Assembly: GCA_045223915.1 (NCBI GenBank)
Contig: JBGUZU010000037.1
Coordinates: forward strand, 62,001-126,000
From: Ruminimicrobiellum sp045223915
GTDB taxonomy: Bacteria > Elusimicrobiota > Endomicrobiia > Endomicrobiales > Endomicrobiaceae
DNA: 64,000 nt
Direction of reading: 5' to 3'
Shown: piece after piece, positions 9,502 to 19,143 of the stretch
Layout of the letters: each line of letters starts with the position of its first letter
Numbering within the stretch: the first letter of the stretch is position 1
Notes under the pieces: generated by a model
Seen by the model: the letters and a program-made list of their open reading frames with translations, nothing else
What the model was told of the DNA's origin: nothing
The model's database searches: none
Program-made: the position numbers and the translations under genes

Positions 9502-10541
9502 TATTCAATCAACTCGTATTCTATAGAACCTATGCCCAATTCTTGTGCATAGTTTAGTTGAACCATGTAGTCTATGTCGGGATAAAGATGTTTTATAAAA
9601 TCTTTACCGTAAATTTTGTTTACTATATCTATGCTTGCTTTATCGACAGCAACAGGATCTGCACCGGCAACAATTCCGATATCATCCAACAACACCCTGT
9701 CTTTTCTTGTGTTACAATCGCAATATTTTGTTATATGATTTAAAAAGCTGATACTAAAACTTTTTTTATTTTTTAATACTCCGTAACAAACTTCCACTAT
9801 TTTTTCCTGCACATTTTTTAAGCTATCGTCCCAAGCAAGTTCAAATACACCTTTTGGACAACTTATAGTACATTCTCCGCAACCTATGCATTTTTCTTTA
9901 TCAAATGTAATTTTTTTGTTTTTAAGCTCCAAAGCTTTCGGAGGGCACCACTTTACACAACTTCCGCAACCTATACAATTTGTAGTGTCAACTTCAGGAT
10001 TTGTATTATGATGCATGGCATATTTACCTGCCTTACTTCCGCAACCCATACCTATATTTTTTATTGCCCCGCCGAACCCGGCAATTTCATGACCTTTAAA
10101 ATGATTTAGAAAAATAAAAGAATCTGTATAATAAATATCTCTTGCAATAGAAACTGTTTTAAAATGTTTTTTATTTATTTCTACTTCAGCTGCAGCATTG
10201 CCTCTTAAGCCGTCGGAAATGATTACCGGACATCCGCAATTTTCTATATTAAAACCGTGTTTATTTGCCAACAATAAATGATGATATGCATCAGACCTTT
10301 TACCGACATAAATTGTGCTTGCATCGGTAAGGAAGGGGAAAGCTGTTTTTTCTTTTGCAATATCGGATATAACTTTTGTATATTCGGGTTTAACATATCC
10401 TTCGTTACCGTCTTCACCGAAATGCATTTTTATTGCAACAAATTGTCTTGCTTTTACATGATCGAAGGCTCTTGCGAATTTTAAAAATTTATAAAATTCG
10501 TTCTTTTTATTCCACGGTAAAAAATAAACTTTCCCGGACAT
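9498..10541 (-). CDS. DUF362-family 4Fe-4S protein
   Basis: A 347-residue soluble protein of the DUF362 family. The N-terminal two thirds carry the family's typical pattern (KMHFGEDGNEGYVKPEY, then HFKGHEIAGFGGAIKNIGMG). Two consecutive ferredoxin motifs follow: CIGCGSCVKWCP and CIGCGECTISCP, eight cysteines for two [4Fe-4S] clusters. The C-terminal part returns to the DUF362 fold (VAGADPVAVDKASIDIVN). Family members are thought to act in electron transfer or in handling small-molecule ligands, but no reaction is established. It is followed on the same strand by nothing, since the TPR gene converges on it, and lies 3 bases downstream of the pseudouridine synthase gene, so the two form a likely operon. 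Confidence 0.85.
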   Translation of the reverse strand: MSGKVYFLPWNKKNEFYKFLKFARAFDHVKARQFVAIKMHFGEDGNEGYVKPEYTKVISDIAKEKTAFPFLTDASTIYVGKRSDAYHHLLLANKHGFNIENCGCPVIISDGLRGNAAAEVEINKKHFKTVSIARDIYYTDSFIFLNHFKGHEIAGFGGAIKNIGMGCGSKAGKYAMHHNTNPEVDTTNCIGCGSCVKWCPPKALELKNKKITFDKEKCIGCGECTISCPKGVFELAWDDSLKNVQEKIVEVCYGVLKNKKSFSISFLNHITKYCDCNTRKDRVLLDDIGIVAGADPVAVDKASIDIVNKIYGKDFIKHLYPDIDYMVQLNYAQELGIGSIEYELIEY

Positions 10542-10544
10542 ATT

Positions 10545-11261
10545 TTAACCTCTTTTATTATATTTTCTCAATTGTTTTAATGTAAGTTGAATATCATTCG
10601 GTAACTGAGATAAAAAAACACTTTTTTCTTTGTTGTTCGGTAACAAGATTTCTATTTGAGATAAATGCATAGGCAATCTCTTCAATAAAGGTTTTTCTTT
10701 TGTAATTCCTTTATATCTTCTTTTTAAATTTGAAAGTAATATAGGTTCTTCACTTCCGTAAATTTTATCTATAGCAAGAGTATTTCCGATTGACCAAAAA
10801 TGTGCTCTTATTTGATTTTTTCTTGTGGTTAGGGGATAAACTTCAACAAAGGCAAAACTTTTAAATTGTTCGAGAACTTTATATTTTGTAACGGATTTTA
10901 TACCTCTATCGTTAACGGAAGTGGTTTGTTCGTTAACCAGAAGATTTTTATCTATTTCACCTTCCGCATTATCCATAACTCCATTAACTAATACATGATA
11001 TATTTTTCTTACTTTTTCTTTTTTAAACTGTTCCGAAAAAAAATCATAAGATTTTTGATTCTTGGCAAAAACCACTATTCCGCTCGCCTCGTAATCGAGA
11101 GAACTTACGGGAATAATATCTTGGTTTAATTTTTCTTGTAAGATATCCCTTATTGTTTTACTTTTACTTTCTTCACTATTTATAACAAATATTTCCGGTT
11201 CCTTATTTATAACAATAATATCATCGTTTTCAAATACAATATTAAATTTTTTATTTTCCAT
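10545..11261 (-). CDS. RluA-family pseudouridine synthase
   Basis: A 238-residue protein with the RluA/RluD fold. It has the catalytic aspartate region SLDYEASGIVVFAK (D56), the YHVLVNG strand, and the RKNQIRAHFWSIGNTLAIDKIYG segment, which corresponds to the family's TGRTHQIRVH...GDxxYG block. No S4 RNA-binding domain is visible. Such enzymes isomerise uridine to pseudouridine in rRNA or tRNA. The usual HRLD motif reads SSLD here, so the His-Arg before the nucleophile is replaced by Ser-Ser; the aspartate itself is kept. It is the first gene of a two-gene minus-strand unit with the DUF362 gene. Target RNA cannot be told from sequence. Confidence 0.85.
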   Translation of the reverse strand: MENKKFNIVFENDDIIVINKEPEIFVINSEESKSKTIRDILQEKLNQDIIPVSSLDYEASGIVVFAKNQKSYDFFSEQFKKEKVRKIYHVLVNGVMDNAEGEIDKNLLVNEQTTSVNDRGIKSVTKYKVLEQFKSFAFVEVYPLTTRKNQIRAHFWSIGNTLAIDKIYGSEEPILLSNLKRRYKGITKEKPLLKRLPMHLSQIEILLPNNKEKSVFLSQLPNDIQLTLKQLRKYNKRG

Positions 11262-11435
11262 TTGTTAAATCCTTCCTTTTACTTCGCATATTTTATCACT
11301 TTTTTTTATTCTATTAAAGATTAATTCACAAAAATTTTACATCCTTTTACTACTGCCATATATTATAATATATATAATATATATTACTTACGTATGCCGT
11401 TGTACTGTACGTATTTATTGTTGGAGCGAAAAAAA

Positions 11436-14400
11436 ATGAACAAAAAAAATTTTAGAAAATTATTTGCTATCATAATTTCATTTTTACTCACAAATACATT
11501 AACTGCTTTTGCCGAAATAAGATCTACAAACGGTACAGTAGTATTACCGGAATATCAACAAACAGATTCGTCTTTTTCCATAAACGATAGTCTCAGTGAA
11601 GAAGAAAAAGAGAATTTATTAAAGAAATATTTCGCAGTTAATTTTAAACAAGCAAAAGCATTACTTGAAAAAGACGGTTATAGTGTTGTACAAGATCCAT
11701 ATCAGTCAAATACCTGGGTAGTGGGAAAAACTTACGATGATGGTTTTTGGGCAGGGATGACTTTATCCGGTGATAATAACAAAATTAATGTATCTGACAT
11801 AGAAAGTTTATTTGATACTTATAATGAACTCAGGACCAACGGATATCAAGTACAATGTTCTAATTTAACAGAGTCATATTTGTATTTCTCTCACGGAAAA
11901 AGTCCTTACGGAGCAACCCAAATAACCGATGACACTTGGACAATTTCAAAAGATAACACAACCATAAAAATGCAAGCTCTTGATGCCACGGGAAAACCAA
12001 ATATATCTTTATCTGCGGTTAACACAACAATTAAATTTGAGAAGGCAAAAGCGCAGTTCGAAAACGACGGTTATACCGTTGTAAAAGACCCGTATCAATC
12101 AAACACTTGGGTAGTGGGAAAAACTTATAGCGATAGGTTTTGGGTAGGGATGACTTTATCCGGTGAAAAAGATATTAATGTATTCAATATTGAAAGTCTA
12201 TTTGACACTTATAACAAACTTAGGAAAAACGGATATCAGGTACAATGCTCTAATTTAACAGAGTCATATTTATATTTCTCTCACGGAAAAAGTCCTTACG
12301 GTGCTGCTCAAATAACTGACGCTACTTGGACTATTTCAAAAAACGGTCAGTCTTTAAAATTAACTCCTGTCAAAAATAACGCAGTATCAATAAATATTGA
12401 AAATGTAAACAGAGCGTTCTCCATTGTAAAAAGTTTGAATGGAGAAAAATTATCCGGATATAAATATTCTGCTAAATTTAGTGGTAATAATCTTGTAATT
12501 TCAAGGACAAAAAATTCAACAACACAAACATTTAAGCTCAATCTTAATAATTATTTCGGTAATCAAGCTCTATCAAAATTTAATTCCGCAAGTAAAATAA
12601 ACAGCAATTTTACGACACTTAAAACCGCAGTAACAACCTATAATAAGGTACTGGATATAATTAAGAGCTTGCGATCAAAAATCGACCTTAATATTTCCAA
12701 ACTTAAGGCAAACAAAATCACAAGTTCTTTATTAAACACAATCAAAAAAACCGAAAAAGCTATCACGAACTTAATATCAAGCCTTTCTACCAAAATAACT
12801 TCTTTGAAAAAAGTTTTAAATACTGACACTTACAATTCTATATCTTCTGCAATAAAAACAGTTTCAAAAAAAGCAAAGTCATTAAATAGTGAAGTAAATT
12901 CTCTAACGACAAAAAATGTAAATTCAAAAAAAGCAAATATATTAAGCATGCTAAGTTCTTTAAAGACTTCAATTAATACTATAAACAAATCTAAACAAGA
13001 GAGGGAAATATCAAGGTTTGAAAAAGCAAAAATGCAACTTAATGAAGATGGTTATACACTTATACAAAACACTAAAAACTCCTGGCGTGTAGAGAAACAA
13101 ATTAACAGAACAACTACTTACCTTACTATTTATCCTTTTAATGAAAAAGGCGAATGCACAGTAAATGTCAATAGTATCAAAGGATTATTTAATGCTTATG
13201 AAAAATTAAAAAATGAAGGTTATACAATAACTTGCGAAGGCAAGACAAATCAAATCAGCGGAAATGTATGGAACATATCCAAAGGTAATATAACTATCTC
13301 GGTACAAGCTTTTGATGATAACGGAAAAATAAATGTTTCCATAAATAATATTAATAAATTCTTTAAGGAAAAAGAAGAACAGGCAAAATTTGAAACTGCA
13401 ATTTCAAAATTAAGCAAAGACGGTTATAGAGTTATACATGATGCTTACAATAATGATGCTTGGGTTGTAGAGAAAAAAATTAACGGAACAACTACTTGTC
13501 TTACCGTTTATCCTTTTAATGAAAAAGGCGAATGCACAATTGATACAAATGCGATTGAAGGTTTATTCGCTGCTTATGAAAAATTTAAAAATGCAAGCTA
13601 TTCGGTAAACTGTTCAGGGAAAACAGATTTGTATTATTATTTTTCTCTGGGAAAAGGACAATATTTTGAACAAATAACATCAAACGATTGGACAATAACA
13701 AAAGATAACTTTAGTATGACATTAAATCCGTTCGGAGATACCGGTAAAGTTGATATTTATGAAAGGATTAAATCCTTTTTCGTTCAAAACACGGAACAAC
13801 AAATTTCACAGTTAAAAGAAAAAGGCTATGGTGTTGAACAAGATAAATACAATAAAGATTCTTTTATAGTACGAAAGGGTTTTTATCGTTATTCTATGAT
13901 GTATTTGCAAGTGCATAAGACCGAACAAAACAGTTTGAATATTGATGTTGAAACTGTAATCGGGCTGTTTAATGCATATCAAAACATAACAAATGCAGGT
14001 TATCAAATATATTTTTTATCTTCCGAAAATTTATCTAAAAATGCTAGTCCTACCGATAACGGAGTATCTTCTGTATTATTAACACAAGGCAATTGGTTGA
14101 TAATGAAAGATGATTCTGTCGTATCGGTTAATCCCATAAAAGAAGACGGTACCGTAATTACAGTCGAAGATATTGAAAAAAACGGAACTGTTGGAAATTT
14201 TGAAAAAACCGTTAAAACATTAACATCAAACGGTTTTGATGTACAGCAAGATCCTTTTGATAAAAAAGCATGGATAGTTAGTAAAAAAATAGGCTCTAAG
14301 CAAATATGTTTAACCGTTTATTTTAATGAAGAAGAAAATGCTTTCAATTTAAGTAATGAAAATATCGAAAATTTATTCAGCCTTTATCAAAAGGCAACAA

Positions 14401-17099
14401 GTAAAGGTTATGAATTAATTTTTACTAACGGTTCATCCTCATATAGCGACTCGCTGAAATTTTATTCTAATTTAAGAAAGAGTTACGTCGATTTTCAGCA
14501 GATAAATACCGGGAACTGGACGTTTTTCAATAAAAATGTGCCTCCTGATTCACAAGAGGCTTATAAGATATACAAAGTATTAAAAGATGATGGTTCCGTA
14601 ATTTCTCCTGAAGAACTTGAAAAACCGGAAATAACCGAATCTTTCCAGCAAAAAATGGATAAATTAAAATCCGAAGGATACGAACTACATCAGGAATCTT
14701 ATACTTACTCAAAAAATTCATGGGTCATAAGCAGAGAACTATTCGGAGAAAAAGTTTGTATGTCGGTTTATCATTATGACGGTCAAGACGATTTTGATAC
14801 AAAGACAGAAGATATTGAAAAGGTATTCAATTCTTACGAAGATATTGTTAAATCCGGATATGCAGTAAAATCTTCCGATTATACACTTAATTCTTATTAT
14901 TATGAAATGCAGGAAAGAGGAGAAGATTTTATTAAAATATCAAACGATATATGGTTTATTTATGACGATCAAGAATATGCTTTTATTAATCCTGCAGAAT
15001 ATACTAATTCTAACGATATTAATTTTAGCAAAGACAGTTTAAGAGAAAATATAAAACAATTATATGAAGACGGATATAAAGTTGAACATAATAAAAACGA
15101 CGAGAGATTCTGGACAATCAGTAAACAAATAAATACAAAAATGCTCTATTTTAATGTTGCCTACAATTCCCAAAAAGGGTTTGATGTACCCATTGAAACC
15201 ATAGAGGGATTATTTGATGCTTATGAAAAAATTATAGCGGCCGGAGGAGAAATCTTTTTCAAAAGCAGCAATCAGAATGATTTTGTATCGAATGATATGA
15301 AAGAAACCATTCAACTAAACTCCGATAATTGGGAAATATCAAAAGACGGTTATACCATATTATTAAATTCTTCAAAAAGTATTCAAAAGTTTGGAGAATT
15401 ATTTTCTGCCTTAAAAGAACAAAAAATAGATGCTTTAGATATTGAAAATGATGAATTAACATTAAAAATTCTTTTTTCAAACGAGTTTGCCGAATTTTGT
15501 GAACAAAATAAAAATTTCAATGATATTTTAAAGCAATACAATTTATCGATAAGTGTCGGCAGGAAAATTTATGAAGTTGTCGGCAAAAAACTTAAAGATA
15601 TACAAGAAGAACAATTTGGAAATGTATTAACAGAAACGCTAAATTATTACAAAGAAATTTTTGAAATTGCATCATCAATTGATATGTTAAGTAATGATAT
15701 TGCAATTTACAGCCTGCATAATAGTGAAACTTGGTCTCTTGGCGGCCAAAGATTTTCACCTAAAGGTTTAAATGATATATTGAACATTTTAAACATAGCA
15801 CCAATTGAATTCGAATCTACCGAACTTTATAAAATTTCTCCGAATCTATATGAGCAAAATGTGGAAGATTTTTTAAATAAAATAGTAAATTTCAATGAAT
15901 CCGGTTATGAGAAAGCATTATTTGTTTTTGACGGACATGGTGCAAAAAATGGATTTTATTACGATGATTCTAAGCACATCGGCGTAAACGAAATATCACA
16001 AGCATTAATACAAGCATACAATAATGGCGTAAATTTAGAAAATTTAATTATTTATTTTTCAAGTTGCGAATCATATTATTTTGTAAATAATATTATAGAC
16101 AACTTAAAATCTGCAGGAATAGAAAAATTTCCTCAATTTATTGCAGAAGCAGGAAAAGAAACAGAATTGGGATATACGGCCAGAAAAGGGGTTTCTAATT
16201 TAGAATTTGCCATTATTTCCGATTTAAAAAAGAAAAGCTCCAATGAATTGGAAAATATGTTCGGACACCTAACAATGGAACAAGTTGCAAATTGTCCGAT
16301 GTATTTGTCCAACCATACGGTTCTAATAACCAATTCTCAAATAGAACAATTAAATGAAGAATATGTACAAAAAATCGGCACTATTGTGGGAGATGCAAAT
16401 ATAAATTCTTATCATAATCCTTATGTAGAATTACAAACCGAGAAAACAGTTGAGATATTAGAAAATATTGCTGAAACTTTAAATTTGGAAAATCCTAAAG
16501 AGTTCAAGTATACTACGCTCGGTGTGGCATTAGGTGTAATAATAGAAACTTTTGACTTTATGCAAGCTTCAGATACTGAGAATAGCCCGAGTTTTGAAAA
16601 CCAACATAGAAATTTAACACCGGAACAAGAATCGGTAATACAAAAGATAAGGGAATTAACCAAAGAAGCTGAGAGTGCGGTAATAAACAGTCCGATAAGC
16701 AATTCATTGGCAGTACCTGCAGCAATATTAACAGAATGGATAACACATTTTATATATAATAAACTTGTAATAAATGAACAGGAACTTTTAAGCAGTAATA
16801 AAAATAAAGATATAGTTTCCGTTTTATTGGAGAAATTTAATACTGAATTTAAAACAATTATTGAACCGATAAGCAATTTATTAACAATACCGGCAACAAC
16901 ATTAACAGAGTTTTTGAAACATTTTGCATATAATGAATTTGATATATTCGAAAACGGACAAGATAAATCAAATTTATCTTTAAGCATAAATAATATGACT
17001 TCTAATTTATTGAAGGACGTTAATACTGAATTGAAAAAAATTATAGAACCGATAATTGGAAAGTTTTTTAAATTTCTTCAAGATATAAATATTCTATGA
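11436..17099 (+). CDS. Giant secreted repeat protein with clan CD (caspase/CHAT-like) cysteine peptidase domain
   Basis: A protein of 1,887 residues. The ATG at 11436 is preferred over 11394 because GGAG lies about 10 bases upstream and a signal peptide follows at once (LLTNTLTAFA, cleavage after AFA near 25). Eight degenerate units of roughly 120-150 residues begin near residues 70, 200, 527, 651, 787, 920, 1068 and 1200. Each opens with the pattern F-x2-A-x3-L-x2-DGY-x-V-x-D-x3-N-x-W-V-V. A Ser/Lys/Thr-rich helical linker lies at about 390-520, after the second unit. Near 1480-1560 there is FDGHG (H1501) and FSSCES (C1544), the His/Cys dyad arrangement of clan CD peptidases (caspase, CHAT, gingipain types). 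The C-terminus holds two copies of a PISN-L-x-PA-LTE motif. Likely an extracellular or surface protein; substrate unknown. Confidence 0.78.
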   Translation: MNKKNFRKLFAIIISFLLTNTLTAFAEIRSTNGTVVLPEYQQTDSSFSINDSLSEEEKENLLKKYFAVNFKQAKALLEKDGYSVVQDPYQSNTWVVGKTYDDGFWAGMTLSGDNNKINVSDIESLFDTYNELRTNGYQVQCSNLTESYLYFSHGKSPYGATQITDDTWTISKDNTTIKMQALDATGKPNISLSAVNTTIKFEKAKAQFENDGYTVVKDPYQSNTWVVGKTYSDRFWVGMTLSGEKDINVFNIESLFDTYNKLRKNGYQVQCSNLTESYLYFSHGKSPYGAAQITDATWTISKNGQSLKLTPVKNNAVSINIENVNRAFSIVKSLNGEKLSGYKYSAKFSGNNLVISRTKNSTTQTFKLNLNNYFGNQALSKFNSASKINSNFTTLKTAVTTYNKVLDIIKSLRSKIDLNISKLKANKITSSLLNTIKKTEKAITNLISSLSTKITSLKKVLNTDTYNSISSAIKTVSKKAKSLNSEVNSLTTKNVNSKKANILSMLSSLKTSINTINKSKQEREISRFEKAKMQLNEDGYTLIQNTKNSWRVEKQINRTTTYLTIYPFNEKGECTVNVNSIKGLFNAYEKLKNEGYTITCEGKTNQISGNVWNISKGNITISVQAFDDNGKINVSINNINKFFKEKEEQAKFETAISKLSKDGYRVIHDAYNNDAWVVEKKINGTTTCLTVYPFNEKGECTIDTNAIEGLFAAYEKFKNASYSVNCSGKTDLYYYFSLGKGQYFEQITSNDWTITKDNFSMTLNPFGDTGKVDIYERIKSFFVQNTEQQISQLKEKGYGVEQDKYNKDSFIVRKGFYRYSMMYLQVHKTEQNSLNIDVETVIGLFNAYQNITNAGYQIYFLSSENLSKNASPTDNGVSSVLLTQGNWLIMKDDSVVSVNPIKEDGTVITVEDIEKNGTVGNFEKTVKTLTSNGFDVQQDPFDKKAWIVSKKIGSKQICLTVYFNEEENAFNLSNENIENLFSLYQKATSKGYELIFTNGSSSYSDSLKFYSNLRKSYVDFQQINTGNWTFFNKNVPPDSQEAYKIYKVLKDDGSVISPEELEKPEITESFQQKMDKLKSEGYELHQESYTYSKNSWVISRELFGEKVCMSVYHYDGQDDFDTKTEDIEKVFNSYEDIVKSGYAVKSSDYTLNSYYYEMQERGEDFIKISNDIWFIYDDQEYAFINPAEYTNSNDINFSKDSLRENIKQLYEDGYKVEHNKNDERFWTISKQINTKMLYFNVAYNSQKGFDVPIETIEGLFDAYEKIIAAGGEIFFKSSNQNDFVSNDMKETIQLNSDNWEISKDGYTILLNSSKSIQKFGELFSALKEQKIDALDIENDELTLKILFSNEFAEFCEQNKNFNDILKQYNLSISVGRKIYEVVGKKLKDIQEEQFGNVLTETLNYYKEIFEIASSIDMLSNDIAIYSLHNSETWSLGGQRFSPKGLNDILNILNIAPIEFESTELYKISPNLYEQNVEDFLNKIVNFNESGYEKALFVFDGHGAKNGFYYDDSKHIGVNEISQALIQAYNNGVNLENLIIYFSSCESYYFVNNIIDNLKSAGIEKFPQFIAEAGKETELGYTARKGVSNLEFAIISDLKKKSSNELENMFGHLTMEQVANCPMYLSNHTVLITNSQIEQLNEEYVQKIGTIVGDANINSYHNPYVELQTEKTVEILENIAETLNLENPKEFKYTTLGVALGVIIETFDFMQASDTENSPSFENQHRNLTPEQESVIQKIRELTKEAESAVINSPISNSLAVPAAILTEWITHFIYNKLVINEQELLSSNKNKDIVSVLLEKFNTEFKTIIEPISNLLTIPATTLTEFLKHFAYNEFDIFENGQDKSNLSLSINNMTSNLLKDVNTELKKIIEPIIGKFFKFLQDINIL
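11641..12345 (+). repeat. Two near-identical tandem gene-internal repeats
   Basis: Copy 1 (about 11641-11962) and copy 2 (about 12034-12345) inside the giant repeat gene are almost identical at the DNA level. For example, both contain the stretch encoding GYQVQCSNLTESYLYFSHGK with only a few silent changes. The other six repeat units have diverged strongly. This points to a recent duplication or gene conversion of the first unit. Boundaries are approximate. Confidence 0.75.
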
Positions 17100-17106
17100 A
17101 GGAACT

Positions 17107-19143
17107 CTATATATCAAAATTACCTTCGGTAAGTTTTTTAAATTCATTCTCGTTAATTATCTTTATACCAAGTTTAACTGCCTTATCGTATTTGCTTCCG
17201 GGATTTTCGCCTACAACAACATAATCCGTTTTTTTACTGACGGAAGAAGTTGTTTTTCCGCCGAGGGATAATATAATGTTCTCCGCATCTTTTCTCGTAA
17301 GCGTAGAAAGCTCTCCGGTTAAAACAAATGTTTTATTAGCGAGCGGGGAAAAAGAAGTATCTTTTTCCGGTTCTATTGTATTTACACCCAAAGACTTTAA
17401 TTCTTCTATCATTTTCAATGTTTGCTCATTTGCAAAAAAATCCAAAACAGATTGAACCAAAATAGGACCTATTTCATTTATAGATAAAAGTTCTTCTTCT
17501 TTTGCAGAAATTAAGTTGTCTATATTTTGAAATCTGTCTGCAAGTATTGTTGCTGATTTATCTCCGATATGTCTTATACCTAAAGCAACAATGAGTTTAC
17601 TTAAGGGCTGTTTTTTACTGTCGATTATAGCTTGTATTAAATTGTTAGCTTTTTTTTCTTTGAACAAATCTAAAAGCATTAAATCGTCAAATGTAAGTTT
17701 ATAAATATCCGCAAAAGTATGAATTTTATTTAATTTTAATAATTGATCTACAACAACCTCACCGAAACCGTCAATATTCATTGCATCTCTCGACACAAAA
17801 TGAATTAAACTTCTTCTGAATTGCGCGGGGCAAGAAGGATTTACGCAAACATAATAAACATCTTCTTCTTCCTTTACAATATGGCTGTTGCACGAAGGAC
17901 ATTTGAGCGGGGGAAGGAAATATCCGTCACTATTCTTTTTGGCGACTTTTATAATTTTAGGAATTACTTCTCCTGCTCGTTCAATAATCACATCATCACC
18001 TATATTTACATTTAATCTCTCTATTTCGTCAAAATTATGTAACGTTGCATTTGAAATCGTAACTCCTGACAGTTGAACAGGGGATAAAGTTGCCTTAGGT
18101 GTTATAACACCTGTTCTTCCTACCTGCAATTCAATTGATAATAATTTTGTAGTAGCTTGTCTTGCCGGAAACTTATACGCAATTGCCCATTTCGGACTTT
18201 TATTTGTATATCCTATAATTTTTTGCAAACTATAATCGTTTACTTTTACAACGGCACCGTCGATTTCATATGGTAAATTATCTCTGTTTTCCTGCAAATA
18301 CATTAAGAAATCGGTAACTTCTTTAATATTTTTGCATACTTTTATATCTTTTTGTATAGGAAAACCGATTTTCGAACAAAAATCCAAAAATTCGGAATGT
18401 TTTTTTAGTTCAACACCTTGAACCTGTCCGAAAGAATGTACATAAAAACTGAGTTTTCTTTCCGCAGTTATTTTAGGATTTTTTTGTCTCAATGAACCTG
18501 CCGCAGCATTTCTCGGATTGGCAAATTTAGCAACACCGCCGTCAAGCAAGCTATCGTTGAGTTGTTGAAAGTCTTTTTTATTTATATAGACTTCACCTCT
18601 TATTTCACACAGTATACTTTCGTTTTTAAGCAGCTTAAGGGGGATATTCTTTATTGTTTTTAAATTTTCGGTAATATCTTCACCATATTCACCGTCACCG
18701 CGAGTAGCACCGGAAACGAAAGACCCGTTTATATACGTAAGACTTGCACTTAATCCGTCTATTTTAGGCTCAACTATAAATTCTATATCCGTATCTAAAT
18801 TTTTTTTAATTCTTTCATTCCATGCAAAAACATCTTCAATTGAATAAGAATTATCCAAAGATAGCATGGGGGTATTATGTTTTACTTGTTTAAATGTGGA
18901 AGATACTACAGAACCGGAAACTCTTTGTGTTGGAGAATCGGGGGTAATGAATAAAGGATTGTCGTTTTCTAATTTTTGCAATTGCTTAAAAAGCTTATCA
19001 TACTCAAAATCCGATATTTCGGGATTGTCTAAACAATAATACTGGTAATCATGGTGTCTTATTTGATTTCTTAGATTTTCTATTTGTTGTTCTATGGGGG
19101 TTTCTTGTTCCATATGTGTTTTATTACTTGGTTTTTCTTTCAT
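17107..19143 (-). CDS. ligA: NAD-dependent DNA ligase LigA
   Basis: A 678-residue protein of normal LigA length. It seals nicks in duplex DNA using NAD+ as the adenylate donor. Visible: domain Ia (HDYQYYCLDNPEISDFEYD near 31-49), the adenylation motif KIDG with K127, the OB-fold region, a Cys4 zinc finger (CPSCNSHIV...CVNPSCPAQF), helix-hairpin-helix repeats (GIRHIGDKSA, ILSINEIGPIL), and a C-terminal BRCT domain (LANKTFVLTGELSTLTRKDAE). The start at 19143 overlaps the end of nusB by 20 bases; a second in-frame ATG at 19113 is also possible, since many LigA proteins begin near there. Co-transcribed with nusB, converging with the giant repeat gene. Confidence 0.97.
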   Translation of the reverse strand: MKEKPSNKTHMEQETPIEQQIENLRNQIRHHDYQYYCLDNPEISDFEYDKLFKQLQKLENDNPLFITPDSPTQRVSGSVVSSTFKQVKHNTPMLSLDNSYSIEDVFAWNERIKKNLDTDIEFIVEPKIDGLSASLTYINGSFVSGATRGDGEYGEDITENLKTIKNIPLKLLKNESILCEIRGEVYINKKDFQQLNDSLLDGGVAKFANPRNAAAGSLRQKNPKITAERKLSFYVHSFGQVQGVELKKHSEFLDFCSKIGFPIQKDIKVCKNIKEVTDFLMYLQENRDNLPYEIDGAVVKVNDYSLQKIIGYTNKSPKWAIAYKFPARQATTKLLSIELQVGRTGVITPKATLSPVQLSGVTISNATLHNFDEIERLNVNIGDDVIIERAGEVIPKIIKVAKKNSDGYFLPPLKCPSCNSHIVKEEEDVYYVCVNPSCPAQFRRSLIHFVSRDAMNIDGFGEVVVDQLLKLNKIHTFADIYKLTFDDLMLLDLFKEKKANNLIQAIIDSKKQPLSKLIVALGIRHIGDKSATILADRFQNIDNLISAKEEELLSINEIGPILVQSVLDFFANEQTLKMIEELKSLGVNTIEPEKDTSFSPLANKTFVLTGELSTLTRKDAENIILSLGGKTTSSVSKKTDYVVVGENPGSKYDKAVKLGIKIINENEFKKLTEGNFDI

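Noticed and set aside
11336..11378. Promoter for the giant repeat gene (TTTACA with TATAAT)
   Set aside because: Two TATAAT hexamers exist (11364, 11373), but the nearest -35-like hexamers give spacings of about 21-22 or 12 bases; not supported well enough to list.
16421..16987. 188-residue minus-strand open frame
   Set aside because: It lies wholly inside the giant repeat gene on the opposite strand, has no family features and no ribosome-binding site; it is a shadow of the low-complexity C-terminal repeats.
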